A stretch of 64,000 bases of DNA from Alloprevotella tannerae ATCC 51259 (GTDB lineage Bacteria > Bacteroidota > Bacteroidia > Bacteroidales > Bacteroidaceae), in the NCBI RefSeq assembly GCF_000159995.1, contig NZ_GG700643.1, positions 673,095 to 737,094 on the forward strand. Reading direction: 5' to 3'. Every line of letters starts with the position of its first letter. Within the stretch, counting starts at the first letter, position 1. A program made the position numbers and the translations under genes. Shown here piece by piece: positions 39,062 to 47,439 of the stretch. The notes under the pieces were generated by a model. The model had not been told where the DNA came from. It ran no database searches and saw nothing but the letters and a program-made list of their open reading frames with translations.

Positions 39062-39358
39062 GGCATAACCACCCTTGAGGAGCTCGTGCAAGCAGCTCCT
39101 CAAAGGGGGATTTACAACTACTTTCACTCCTTACTGCCACCCCTTTCACTCGCTCCTTTTATGCCAAGAACTCCTCTTTACTACACCTCCTTATTTTGCA
39201 AAGGTCTCCGTTTGACCCCACCAAACTATAGTTTGCTCCCGGCATACGATAGTTTGCCGGCACCAAACGATGCGCGGGTGGCTTTTGAAGAGCGAAAAAG
39301 CGGGTAGCGTAGGGCGCTTCGCGAATTGTGCGCCGTGGGCAAGGCGTCGTCAGGATAC

Positions 39359-39386
39359 AAAAAAGAGGGAGCCGCGAAGCTCCCTC
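39359..39386 (-). terminator. Terminator of the three-gene secreted-protein operon
   Basis: GAGGGAGC (39365-39372) pairs with GCTCCCTC (39379-39386). On the minus strand TTTTTT follows (39359-39364), 40 bp after the last stop. Confidence 0.9.
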
Positions 39387-39426
39387 AACCATAAATCAGA
39401 GAATATAGCCGTTTTAAACTATTCGA

Positions 39427-40617
39427 CTATTGGTTGACCGTGCGGAATTTCAATGTTTGCACGGCTGTAGTTACACCGCCATCGTAGCCACATATGATCA
39501 CAACACAATCAGTGTTGTCCATACCGGTCTGCAGCTTGCCTTGGTAGTTGCCCTGGTGAATATAATAACTCATATCGCCACCATGCGAAAGAATTAAGTC
39601 GACGAGGTCCTGTGCGGCAGCTTTTTCACTGCCGGATTTAGCGACTAAATTTTCCCATACGCTCTCCTTCTGGATTGAAATGAAGTAGGGGTCGTTGTTA
39701 GTCGTCTTCACGTCGATGTCGCATCCGTCCGTATAAGTTTTTGTAATGTTTGCGGTGATTACATTATCAGATGGTTTTGCGGCAGGCGTGGTAAATTCTT
39801 GTTCATATACGCCGGTTGTGAAAGTGCCATCCGGCTCTACACCATAGCAATATGCATAATATTTCGTCTCAGCTTTGAGATCCGCTTTGAGGAAGTCTTT
39901 GGCCTCAAAAGAAGAGAAGCCCGTCTTCGTGTTTTGCGTGATATACTGGTCAAGCTCTACGCCCGACTGCTGCGCCATCTCTTTCCAGAAAGCCAAATCG
40001 GCCGCTTGTATGCTACCGTTTCTTGCAATCATTTGCTCGCGAACATCCTCCGTAACGAGGAATCTGTAGTAGCGCATATTCTCATCCTTTGGAGTGATCT
40101 CGATTTTAGCATTGTTGGAAGTGATTTCGCTGACTGCAATATTAAATTCGTCACTCACGGGCGCTAAAGTCTTCACAGAAGCCTCTGACAAGCCTACTGC
40201 CACGTCGTCTTCATCGAAGAGAAGCATATAGAAATAGTAAGTCGTGCTTGCCTCTGCGTTTTGCATACGGAAATATTTGCTCTCCATAAACTCATTGTTG
40301 TGAGCTACGATTACTTGCTCGCGCTTTTCTGCTTCCGTACCGGTAAGCGGCGTCGTAGCAATCTTCAAGAACCAGCGCTTGCACCCTGCCGGCATCTTAA
40401 AATCTACCGTGTACTCGTCACTCTTTATGTTCTCAAAGTCGACATCCATCTTCAAAGGCGTAATCTTCTCAAAGGTGATGTCTTTAACCTGACTCAGCAG
40501 GACAGCCTTGTTCGTGTGGCCAGTCTTGTGAAAGCGCACAATTTCGCTGTTTTCAGTCTGGGCTGAAGCGTAGGTGAAGCCTAAGGCCGCCAACGCTAAA
40601 ACTATTATTTTTTTCAT
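39427..40617 (-). CDS. Secreted protein with SEVxxITF-type N-terminal motif, third in operon
   Basis: 396 residues. Signal peptide MKKIIVLALAALGFTYASAQ. Directly after it comes IVRFHKTGHTNKAVLLSQVKDITFE, the short motif seen at the N terminus of many Bacteroidales surface proteins. Then three beta-rich segments resembling fibronectin-III-like domains, each with a T-Y-Y/F-Y strand (TTYYFYMLLFDEDDVAVG, TKYYAYCYGVEPDGTFTTG). It lacks an obvious C-terminal sorting domain (ends KFRTVNQ) and has no lipobox. It is a paralog in plan of the preceding gene. Function unknown; probably surface or periplasmic. Confidence 0.7.
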   Translation of the reverse strand: MKKIIVLALAALGFTYASAQTENSEIVRFHKTGHTNKAVLLSQVKDITFEKITPLKMDVDFENIKSDEYTVDFKMPAGCKRWFLKIATTPLTGTEAEKREQVIVAHNNEFMESKYFRMQNAEASTTYYFYMLLFDEDDVAVGLSEASVKTLAPVSDEFNIAVSEITSNNAKIEITPKDENMRYYRFLVTEDVREQMIARNGSIQAADLAFWKEMAQQSGVELDQYITQNTKTGFSSFEAKDFLKADLKAETKYYAYCYGVEPDGTFTTGVYEQEFTTPAAKPSDNVITANITKTYTDGCDIDVKTTNNDPYFISIQKESVWENLVAKSGSEKAAAQDLVDLILSHGGDMSYYIHQGNYQGKLQTGMDNTDCVVIICGYDGGVTTAVQTLKFRTVNQ

Positions 40618-40676
40618 TCTTGTGTATTCCTTAAATCGAAGTTTGTCAATACTGTTTGATTGGGCATCCGAAAGGA

Positions 40677-41849
40677 TTAGTTGTTTGCGGGATTATGAAA
40701 CTTCAACATCACCGGCTTCGTGCAGGGTGCGCCTTCGTCCAAACCTACAGCGATTACGTAGTAATCTTGATCGGGCTTGCTCGGTCTGAACTCAATCGCT
40801 TCTTTGCTGCCGTTGTGCGTCAAGCCTGCTATGCCGTGCGTATTGTAGCAAAGGTGATTGATCATTTCTTCAGTAGACTCAAACTTATCTACATAAGAAG
40901 CAGGTTGTACGCTCACGAAGTAGTCGTCGTTGTTACTTACAGTCGTCTTAACAACAACGTCGCGATAAGCCGGTTCTTTTGCGAGCTCAATCTTAATTTC
41001 ATTGTTAGAAGGCTTCGGAGCTGTGGTGCGATACGATTGCGTATAAATCGGCGTAACGAGTTCGCCGGCATCGTTCATACCAAATACTACGATCATCTGA
41101 TCAGTATCCCAAAGAAGTTCTATCTGATTATTCGTGTAAGTGCCGGACTTCAAATCGAGCTTCATCATTTCCTGCCAAGTAGAGCCATACCAAGAAGCAA
41201 ACTGCGTCCACATCGCAATGTAGTGCTGAATCACGTCGCCTGCGTTTTCGCCTGTCGTGCAGTCTTCGTAATATTTGTCGAGCGTAGAAGAGAGCGTGTA
41301 ATATTTGATGCTGGGATCTTTAGGCGTAACGGTGTAATCAACGCTGCGGTTGGTTATTTTGTTGATCGCAATGCTAAACGGATCGTCAGAGACCTTACCC
41401 GTTTTCAGCGTCAGTTTGCTCACATTGCTCGGAATGTCGTTCATATCAAAAGCCAAGGCGTAGATCGTATATTCCGTTTCCGGCTTAAGCAGATCAAACG
41501 ACTTCTTGTAAGAAGTTTCAGCCTCAACCGTCTTATTCTTCAGGATGTAATCCTTTACTTGGTCTTCGGGAATCTGCTGTTCAGCCGGCAAGCAAAGAGC
41601 ATAGAAACGCTTTGAGTTTTCTTGCAACTCAATGTTAACGGCTATCGTCGTTGAGGTCACGAAGCGCTTTGAGAGATTTACTTGCACCTTTTCGTAGTTG
41701 GCGAAGGTGATGGAGTCAACTTCATCAGCTCGGAAGGCGAACTTTTCACCTGAAGCCAAATTTACTTTTAACTTGTAGGCCACATTCTCTTGCGCCATGG
41801 TTGCTAAACCTTGGCAAGCGGCCAGAAGGAGAAAAATATACTTCTTCAT
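40677..41849 (-). CDS. Secreted protein, paralog in plan, second in operon
   Basis: Start at MKKYIFLLLAACQGLATMAQ (41849); the 16 codons further upstream overlap the previous gene and are not needed. 390 residues. After the signal peptide, YKLKVNLASGEKFAFRADEVDSITFAN shows the same N-terminal motif, followed by the same series of domains: TEYTIYALAFDMNDIPSNV corresponds to TTYYFYMLLFDEDDVAVG in the next gene and KPSNNEIKIELAK to KPSDNVITANITK. Its start is 4 bp after the upstream stop, so translation is likely coupled. No sorting domain or lipobox. Function unknown. Confidence 0.7.
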   Translation of the reverse strand: MKKYIFLLLAACQGLATMAQENVAYKLKVNLASGEKFAFRADEVDSITFANYEKVQVNLSKRFVTSTTIAVNIELQENSKRFYALCLPAEQQIPEDQVKDYILKNKTVEAETSYKKSFDLLKPETEYTIYALAFDMNDIPSNVSKLTLKTGKVSDDPFSIAINKITNRSVDYTVTPKDPSIKYYTLSSTLDKYYEDCTTGENAGDVIQHYIAMWTQFASWYGSTWQEMMKLDLKSGTYTNNQIELLWDTDQMIVVFGMNDAGELVTPIYTQSYRTTAPKPSNNEIKIELAKEPAYRDVVVKTTVSNNDDYFVSVQPASYVDKFESTEEMINHLCYNTHGIAGLTHNGSKEAIEFRPSKPDQDYYVIAVGLDEGAPCTKPVMLKFHNPANN

Positions 41850-41853
41850 AAGA

Positions 41854-42333
41854 TTACTTGCTGAATTTAATAGCCGTTTTATTGATCTTGAATACAAATA
41901 CGCCCTTGCTGAGGTTGGCTACGTTGATGGGCGCTCCTTGCCAGTTGGCATCGCGCATTACGCACTTGCCGGCTGCGTCGTAGATGGCTACGTCGTAGCG
42001 CTTGCCCGGCTCGTTGCCCTTCACGTAAATCATATTGCTACCTGCGGGTGAGCTGATCGCAAGGTTGCTCTCGGGGAGGCGAGCATTGTCGATACCTGTA
42101 GAAAGTGCAAACATAATCGACTTGATCTCGTCGAAGTTGTAAGTATCTGCGGCTTCGCCGGTCTTTTTATTGACCTTAAGCGCATTGCCTTCGATGCGCA
42201 GATTCTTAACTTCACTGATCTTGTACGTTTTATCACCTGAAGTTGTCTTAATGATAACGTCAGACGCACTCTGCGCAAAGCAACCGGCACTTAGGGCCAA
42301 TCCCATTGCGGCGAAAAGAATTCTTTTCTTCAT
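41854..42333 (-). CDS. Small secreted protein with sorting-like C-terminal domain, first in operon
   Basis: 159 residues from MKKRILFAAMGLALSAGCFAQ; four extra codons upstream are dispensable. The signal peptide has a Cys near its end (SAGCFAQ), but the position favours cleavage after AQ over a lipobox. It has the N-terminal motif VIIKTTSGDKTYKISEVKNLRIEG and then, after a short spacer, a C-terminal domain with AIYDAAGKCVMRDA and LSKGVFVFKINKTAIKF, resembling a T9SS type A sorting domain. It is in effect a leader motif plus a sorting tail. It may carry its two partners to the surface, but that is inference. Confidence 0.7.
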   Translation of the reverse strand: MKKRILFAAMGLALSAGCFAQSASDVIIKTTSGDKTYKISEVKNLRIEGNALKVNKKTGEAADTYNFDEIKSIMFALSTGIDNARLPESNLAISSPAGSNMIYVKGNEPGKRYDVAIYDAAGKCVMRDANWQGAPINVANLSKGVFVFKINKTAIKFSK

Positions 42334-42550
42334 TATATGTGTCATTTAAGTGAATGATGTGTGTATATTGTATTTATCAACTCAGCGTAAGGAGCTAAGC
42401 TATTTTTGCCTTTCTCGCAATGCAACAAATCTCGGTAAGAGCCGAGCCCGAATATAAGGGTAAATCATTGCTGTTAAAAGCAGTAGAATGCAAGCCTTCA
42501 TTATCGGAGGCCTTTGTATTGTTAATCTTCAAACCTCTCTAAAACCGTAG

Positions 42551-42558
42551 CAAAGGTA
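42551..42558 (-). promoter_or_regulatory. Candidate -7 box of the secreted-protein operon
   Basis: CAAAGGTA on the plus strand gives TACCTTTG on the minus strand, about 218 bp before the first ATG. A second similar box (CAAAGATG) is at about 42618. The -33 element is not clear. Confidence 0.4.
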
Positions 42559-42958
42559 AAAAGGATTTCTAAAAAAGAAAAAATTTTCAGCCGTTATTTT
42601 GCACTTTATAGTGTGCAAAGATGGGTTTTATCCTCACAAACTACTATTGACGGCATTAAAACTTAGCTATGGTTTGTAGCAAACTGATAGTCATCGATTC
42701 GATGATACGATTAAAAGTCTTGCCGCCAACGCAACAATGAGGCAGCGAACCTCTCCTTATGCATTCTACGCCTTGCCGAAAAGGAAATGCCAGCCCTATG
42801 TGCACACAACTTGAGGCGCTACGCTTCACGCTGCGGCGGCCACGATCTAAAGCCACCGTCGCAGGGAGCAACGGGCCTTTCTAACGGCTCGCTATCTACT
42901 ACGTTTTCACAACTATAACGGCCCTTTTCCGCAAGGCTAAGTACTTGTTTTACTTACA

Positions 42959-43072
42959 CTTAGTGACCGCAAAAATTCTCTTAGGTAACCGTAAAAATTC
43001 TCTTAGGTAGGAAAAAAAAATCTCCTTAGGGGAATTAAAATTCCCTTAGGTGGGAATTTTTACAAGGCTTAG
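42959..43072. repeat. Phased array, family E (CTTAGG cores)
   Basis: Six CTTAG cores begin at 42959, 42980, 43002, 43025, 43045 and 43068, spaced 21, 22, 23, 20 and 23 nt. Linkers are A/T-rich runs (GTAAAAATTCT and relatives) and part of the region is self-complementary (GGGGAATT...AATTCCC). Sequence is unrelated to families B or C but the pitch is alike. The rest of 42559-42958 holds no gene I can support. Confidence 0.7.
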
Positions 43073-43101
43073 TGCTTTTCGTTCGCTGCGGCGGAAGAAA
43101 G

Positions 43102-43145
43102 AAAAAATCCGTGTCGTGCATTCGACAAGCCTATGCACGACACGG
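43102..43145 (-). terminator. Rho-independent terminator of the cytochrome bd operon
   Basis: CCGTGTCGTGCAT (43109-43121) pairs with ATGCACGACACGG (43133-43145). On the minus strand a T-run follows (43102-43107), 75 bp after the cydB stop. Confidence 0.9.
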
Positions 43146-43219
43146 AGCAATAAGTTCGAAATAATCAGCGCAACGCATCTAAGCTCCGAGGGCTAAGGAT
43201 GCAAACGAACGGCGCCGAT

Positions 43220-44371
43220 TTAGTATTTGTGGTCAGTATCTTTCAATTCTTTACGCGTCAGCGACTTTTTGTCGAGTGCGCGCCAAGCGTAGAAGATGTA
43301 GGCCAACACGAAGGGGATCAACAAAGATACGTAAGCCATCGTGCGGAGCGTAAACTCTGTAGAGCAGCTGTTCATAATCGTCAGCGAACTCTGTATGTCG
43401 GCCGAACTCGGATAGTAGCACGTATTATTATAGCCCGCCAAGAGCAACAAAGCCAGCACGGTGAGCACCACGCCTACGCCCGCCGGCCAAATGCCTCTGC
43501 GAGAAGTTTTTTTAAAGATGCAGGTCAGCACACCATAGAGCACGAGCATCACGCCAACTAAGAACGTGCCGAGCACGGCAGGCATTGCCAAGAGATTGTG
43601 GAGATACTTGTAAGCTTCAGGCGCTACTGTTCCCGTCGCAGGGTCAACGGCCAAACCGGTAGCCGTCAAGAGATAGCCTACAAACGACAAGAAGAAAAGC
43701 AAGAAGGGCACCGTATCGATCAAAATCTGACGGCGAATGCGCGGCTGCAAGTCGGCATCGTCGATGTTGTTCAAAAGATAGAGCGAGCCCAATACACGCG
43801 CCAAGAAGAATACGGCAAAACCAAGCACCCAGTTCCACACATTAAACAAGGCATCGAGGCCGTGCCAATCATTTGCCCAGCGACTGATGACCGGAACGAG
43901 CGATTTTGCGTCCATCGCACTGTGGTCTACAACGAAAGCCGAGCCCGTGAAGAACGTGGCAACTGCTGCACCAACGAGGAAAGGCCCTGCAAAGCCGTTG
44001 AAGACCAAGAAGCGGCGGAAGACGTTGCGTCCGTAAACGTTGCCGGGTTTATTCTGGTATTCGTAAGCCACGGCTTGCAAGACGAAGCTTGCGAGAATCA
44101 GCATCCAAACCCAATAGGCGCCGCCAAAACTCGTACTGTAAAAGAGGGGAAACGAGGCAAAGAAAGCGCCGCCAAAGGTTACGAGCGTCGTAAAGGTAAA
44201 TTCCCATTTACGGCCCGTGGAATTTATAATCAGGGAGCGCTCTTCCTCTGTCCGCCCCAAGCGAAAGATTAACGTGTTAGCCCCTTGCACGAAAAAGAGG
44301 AAAACGAGGAGTCCCCCGAGCAGAGCTACGAGCAGCCACCAATAGTGTTGTAAGAAATCGTAAGTTATCAT
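43220..44371 (-). CDS. cydB: Cytochrome bd oxidase subunit II
   Basis: Membrane subunit of the high-affinity quinol oxidase; pairs with CydA. 383 residues from MITYDFLQHYWW (44371); four codons upstream (MQRP) are possible but not family-like. Eight or nine hydrophobic spans, N-terminal WWLLVALLGGLLVFLFFVQGAN as in other CydB, and a conserved SGRK-like cytoplasmic loop (NSTGRKWEFTFTTLVTFG). It is 223 bp after cydA; that gap holds a run of TATATA (44411-44430) and no gene. Confidence 0.95.
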   Translation of the reverse strand: MITYDFLQHYWWLLVALLGGLLVFLFFVQGANTLIFRLGRTEEERSLIINSTGRKWEFTFTTLVTFGGAFFASFPLFYSTSFGGAYWVWMLILASFVLQAVAYEYQNKPGNVYGRNVFRRFLVFNGFAGPFLVGAAVATFFTGSAFVVDHSAMDAKSLVPVISRWANDWHGLDALFNVWNWVLGFAVFFLARVLGSLYLLNNIDDADLQPRIRRQILIDTVPFLLFFLSFVGYLLTATGLAVDPATGTVAPEAYKYLHNLLAMPAVLGTFLVGVMLVLYGVLTCIFKKTSRRGIWPAGVGVVLTVLALLLLAGYNNTCYYPSSADIQSSLTIMNSCSTEFTLRTMAYVSLLIPFVLAYIFYAWRALDKKSLTRKELKDTDHKY

Positions 44372-44594
44372 AGGTCTTTGCATCCTTTATTCCGGCGCGC
44401 CGCCAGCAGACATATATATATAATATATATAGCGCCTTGCGGCAGCGAATCGGGCTTCAGGAATGTTTTTGTCTGTTTATGAATTGCTTTTGAATGTATT
44501 TCGGTGAGCTTCGCCTCTCAGCAGCGGCGCAAGGTCGGCAGTTGCGACCGCGATGCGCTACGGCTGAAAACTAGGGCTAAGCATTCGCACCGTT

Positions 44595-46082
44595 TTAATC
44601 GGGAATTTCCTCCTGCGTACGCACAGCCTTCGTCATAATGCTGATTTCGGCGATGAGCAGCACGGTAAAGATCACCAAGAAGAGGAAGAAAGTCGTCATC
44701 ACGCTTCCCACGGAGAGATCCGACAAGGCGGCACTGACGGGCAACAAGTCTTGGATAGCCCACGGTTGTCGGCCCAGTTCGGCCACAATCCAACCTGCCT
44801 GACTCGCAATGAAGACTGCCGGAATGCTCCATACGCCTATGCGATGCAACCACGTCTTCTTCGCCAGCGTACCTTTGCGCTCAAACCACCAAACAAGGAT
44901 CAAGACGAGCATCAAAGCCATACCCAGACCGACCATCACGCGGAAACTCCAGAATACGAGGCCTACGGGCGGGATCAACTCGGCTTTGTCGTTGATGTAG
45001 CCGTAGCCGAAATAGTCTACGTTCTTCATCAGCGAGTCGCGCGCTACTTGTGCGCCGACCGAGTCGGTCTTCATTTTGCTGCGAAACGTCGTAAAATCAG
45101 CCAAGGCCTTTTTGCCGCGCGCCATCTTCTCAGCCGCGCCCATCACCTTTTGTCCATCGGGCGTCGTGTAGCCGTTAATGATGTCCTGCATACCGGGCAC
45201 GAAACCGTCGATGTCGTGGGTAGCTAAGATAGACAATACGCCGGGCACTTCCACACCGGGCACGATCGAGAAGGCCGCACGCGTGCCGCCCTTTTCCAAG
45301 CCTTCGGCTGCGGCGAGCTTCATCGGCTGATGCTTCGCCATCTCTACGCCCGACACGTCGCCGGTAATAATCGTCAATATCGTAGCACTAATGCCGACCA
45401 GCGCGGCTACGCGGATACTGCGCAAAGCGAGCTGCTGATTGCGCTTGCGGAGCAAGAACCAGCAACTAACACCCACGGCGAAGACGGCACCTACCATCCA
45501 AGAAGACGTCACGGTATGCACAAACTTCGTCACGGCTGCGCCGGAAAGTGCCACGTCGGAAAAACTAACCATCTCGTTGCGCACCGTTTCGGGGTTAAAG
45601 CGCATACCTACGGGGTGTTGCATCCAAGCGTTGGCCACGAGAATCCACCAAGCGGAAATCGTGGCGCCGAGGCCGGTAAGCCACGTAGACGCCAGGTGAA
45701 ACTTGCGGCCTACTTTGTTCCAACCGAAGAACATTACGGCAATAAACGTAGCCTCCATAAAGAAGGCAAAAATGCCCTCGATCGCGAGCGGAGCGCCGAA
45801 GATGTCACCCACAAACCACGAGTAGTTGCTCCAGTTGGTGCCAAATTCAAATTCGAGGATCAAGCCCGTAGCCACGCCGATCGCGAAGTTGATGCCAAAG
45901 AGTTTCATCCAAAATTGCGCAGTGCGCTTCCAGACTTCTCCGCCTTTCACGACGTAGATCGTCTCCATAATTCCCATAATCACGGCAAGGCCGAGCGTCA
46001 GCGGCACAAAAAGCCAGTGATAGCAGGCCGTAAGCGCAAACTGCGCCCGCGACCAGTCAAGTAGAGCTGTTAATGGTTCCAT
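44595..46082 (-). CDS. cydA: Cytochrome bd oxidase subunit I
   Basis: Quinol-oxidising, haem-binding subunit, 495 residues. Haem ligands: His in TACYHWLFVPLTLG (b595/d side, about 20), His in KFVHTVTSSWM (b558, about 185) and Met in RVMVGLGM. The acidic pair of the proton/oxygen path is in FAFFMEATFIAVMFFGW. The GRQPW motif (ELGRQPWAIQDLLP) is kept. The Q-loop region is present, but its extent needs alignment. The enzyme lets this presumably anaerobic or nanaerobic organism remove O2 and gain energy. Confidence 0.97.
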   Translation of the reverse strand: MEPLTALLDWSRAQFALTACYHWLFVPLTLGLAVIMGIMETIYVVKGGEVWKRTAQFWMKLFGINFAIGVATGLILEFEFGTNWSNYSWFVGDIFGAPLAIEGIFAFFMEATFIAVMFFGWNKVGRKFHLASTWLTGLGATISAWWILVANAWMQHPVGMRFNPETVRNEMVSFSDVALSGAAVTKFVHTVTSSWMVGAVFAVGVSCWFLLRKRNQQLALRSIRVAALVGISATILTIITGDVSGVEMAKHQPMKLAAAEGLEKGGTRAAFSIVPGVEVPGVLSILATHDIDGFVPGMQDIINGYTTPDGQKVMGAAEKMARGKKALADFTTFRSKMKTDSVGAQVARDSLMKNVDYFGYGYINDKAELIPPVGLVFWSFRVMVGLGMALMLVLILVWWFERKGTLAKKTWLHRIGVWSIPAVFIASQAGWIVAELGRQPWAIQDLLPVSAALSDLSVGSVMTTFFLFLVIFTVLLIAEISIMTKAVRTQEEIPD

Positions 46083-46086
46083 ATAT

Positions 46087-46320
46087 TCAATGTGTTTTAT
46101 CTGTTGACTTATTCACTAAATTGCTGCCCACAACCTCTTCCTTTTGCTGCTCATTGAGTCCGCCCAATGCGGGGCGAAAGAAAAACAAGCGCAAAACGAC
46201 AAACATCAGAAAGAGTTTGAGCAAAATAATACCCCAAAGCACGCGGCCCCAAGTCATCTGTCGGAAACCGTCTATATAAAGATGAAAGAAGCTGTTTAGG
46301 GCTTTACCTATACGTTTCAT
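46087..46320 (-). CDS. DUF4492 small membrane protein of the cytochrome bd operon
   Basis: 77 residues from MKRIGKALNSFFHLYIDGFR (46320). One membrane span (VLWGIILLKLFLMFVVLRLFFF) followed by a short charged tail. In Bacteroidales this family sits directly upstream of cydA, as here (4 bp before the cydA start), so it is likely a small accessory or assembly subunit of cytochrome bd, similar in idea to CydX. That role is inferred from position. Confidence 0.85.
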   Translation of the reverse strand: MKRIGKALNSFFHLYIDGFRQMTWGRVLWGIILLKLFLMFVVLRLFFFRPALGGLNEQQKEEVVGSNLVNKSTDKTH

Positions 46321-46324
46321 AGCG

Positions 46325-46332
46325 CAAAAGTA
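46325..46332 (-). promoter_or_regulatory. -7 box of the cytochrome bd operon
   Basis: CAAAAGTA on the plus strand is TACTTTTG on the minus strand, ending only 4 bp before the DUF4492 ATG. If used, the transcript would be leaderless or nearly so. Confidence 0.45.
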
Positions 46333-46729
46333 CCTAAAAATAATAAACAAAGAAATTTAGAAATTAAGAAAACCATTGATTATGGTGTTTTATCGTCGCT
46401 TTTTTCGCTTAATATTGTTGTTATTTATAACGTAGACGTATGATATAGAAATTATTGCACTTAGAAAATCTCTTAATTTGTACAAATTACAAAAGTTTCG
46501 ATTTCGCAAAATTTAAGACTTAAGACGCACTTTCGGGGGAGGGAATACCGTCATTGAATCTGCCGTGCTTAACTTCTCACAAAAGAGCAACAAAAATATC
46601 TCGTGACAATCTTATTTCAGCAACTAAAATCTTAGTTAAGTCAGATCATAGTATAGATTCCTATTGCCTTACAAATGATTCTAAAGTTTTCGATGTGTAT
46701 TAGCGTAAAAAATCGCTCTTCATAAAACG
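46333..46729. other. AT-rich intergenic stretch
   Basis: About 400 bp, clearly richer in AT than the surroundings. No convincing gene, repeat or RNA is seen. Confidence 0.5.
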
Positions 46730-46773
46730 TACAAGAGCAATGAATACTAACCTTAGTTCTCATTGCTCTTGTA
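46730..46773 (-). terminator. Probable terminator of the AT-rich lipoprotein gene
   Basis: TACAAGAGCAATGA (46730-46743) pairs with TCATTGCTCTTGTA (46760-46773). Read on the minus strand it is followed by CGTTTTATG, 39 bp after the stop. Confidence 0.65.
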
Positions 46774-46811
46774 TATTATCTCAACTATAAATTACCCATC
46801 CTCCACTATCT

Positions 46812-47411
46812 CTAATTTATATGTTTAACATTAAACTTCCATATCAAAGAATTCGGATGGCAAGGAAAATATGTATCCATTTTTCTCTTTTGTTCATCAA
46901 AACCTAAATAGATAAGATAACAATAATGTGTTGTAGATGATGAAGTAATGCTACAAACACGATTAGATGAGTACATATTATGAAGCGGATATTCCGGCGC
47001 AAAACCCATGTGGTAAGGTGTATCTATAACGGGATTTAGGATATAGTCAGAATTGAATGGGAATGTTTGACAGCAATGCCGTAGTTGAGCATAATATTTC
47101 TTATGTGCCTCTATACCAAGTTGCGGAATCGGTTGAAGAAATTCTGCAAGAAACCAAGTTTTCGTCGGCTTTACCGGCAAAAGTTTCCCACCATAGCCTA
47201 AAATTACGGCATTTGCTTTCACCTCATCTGAAACTTTTGGCACTAAGAATGTAGTTCTTTCAAACTGCACAACCGAATCCGGTGAAAGATATATTTTTTC
47301 TCCGTTCTGCATGTCTATGCATAAAGCTTGAGGCTTCTCTTCTCTTTTAACTCCATTATCACATGATGTCGTGAATAAAAGCATTAAAATCAAGCAAGAA
47401 AGAAATTTCAT
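46812..47411 (-). CDS. Hypothetical lipoprotein, AT-rich
   Basis: 199 residues from MKFLSCLILMLLFTTSCDNG (47411): a lipoprotein signal peptide with lipobox TTSC. The frame is open 33 codons upstream, but that part is Lys-rich and includes the -7 box. The mature part has no domain I recognise; it has three Cys and several aromatic residues, with the patterns VVQFERTTFLVPKV, VILGYGGKLLPV and HYCYLIYLGFDEQKRKMDTYF. Base composition is lower in GC than neighbouring genes and it sits alone in AT-rich DNA, so recent acquisition is plausible. Confidence 0.65.
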   Translation of the reverse strand: MKFLSCLILMLLFTTSCDNGVKREEKPQALCIDMQNGEKIYLSPDSVVQFERTTFLVPKVSDEVKANAVILGYGGKLLPVKPTKTWFLAEFLQPIPQLGIEAHKKYYAQLRHCCQTFPFNSDYILNPVIDTPYHMGFAPEYPLHNMYSSNRVCSITSSSTTHYCYLIYLGFDEQKRKMDTYFPCHPNSLIWKFNVKHIN

Positions 47412-47431
47412 AGTCCAACTATTGTTTTCCA

Positions 47432-47439
47432 CAAAGATA
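47432..47439 (-). promoter_or_regulatory. -7 box of the AT-rich lipoprotein gene
   Basis: CAAAGATA on the plus strand is TATCTTTG on the minus strand, 21 bp before the ATG. Confidence 0.6.

Larger units (their letters stand above)
37870..39208 (+). mobile_element. IS1126-like insertion sequence (IS5 family)
   Basis: Terminal inverted repeats GAGACCTTTGCA (37870-37881) and TGCAAAGGTCTC (39197-39208), 12 of 12 matching, flanked by the 5-bp duplication CGTTT (37865-37869 and 39209-39213). The length is 1339 bp. From memory, IS1126 of Porphyromonas gingivalis is 1338 bp with 12-bp ends, and the transposase here reads very like that one. The one extra base is explained by the inserted G at 38229-38231. 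Sharp ends and an intact duplication argue for recent insertion. Confidence 0.92.
37846..39272. repeat. Phased 21-nt array, family C copy 2, split by an IS element
   Basis: Unit 1 is 37846-37866. Units 2-4 begin at 39211, 39232 and 39253. Removing the element at 37870-39208 together with one copy of the 5-bp duplication CGTTT joins the two parts in perfect 21-nt phase, giving four units like those of copy 1 at 8782. Confidence 0.85.

Noticed and set aside
40656..41615. 319-codon plus-strand open frame opposite the second secreted protein
   Set aside because: It lies wholly antisense to a gene with signal peptide and operon context; its product is Arg/Val-rich without domains.
45330..46064. 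244-codon plus-strand open frame opposite cydA
   Set aside because: Shadow of cydA; composition (His, Arg, Gly) is that of an antisense frame.
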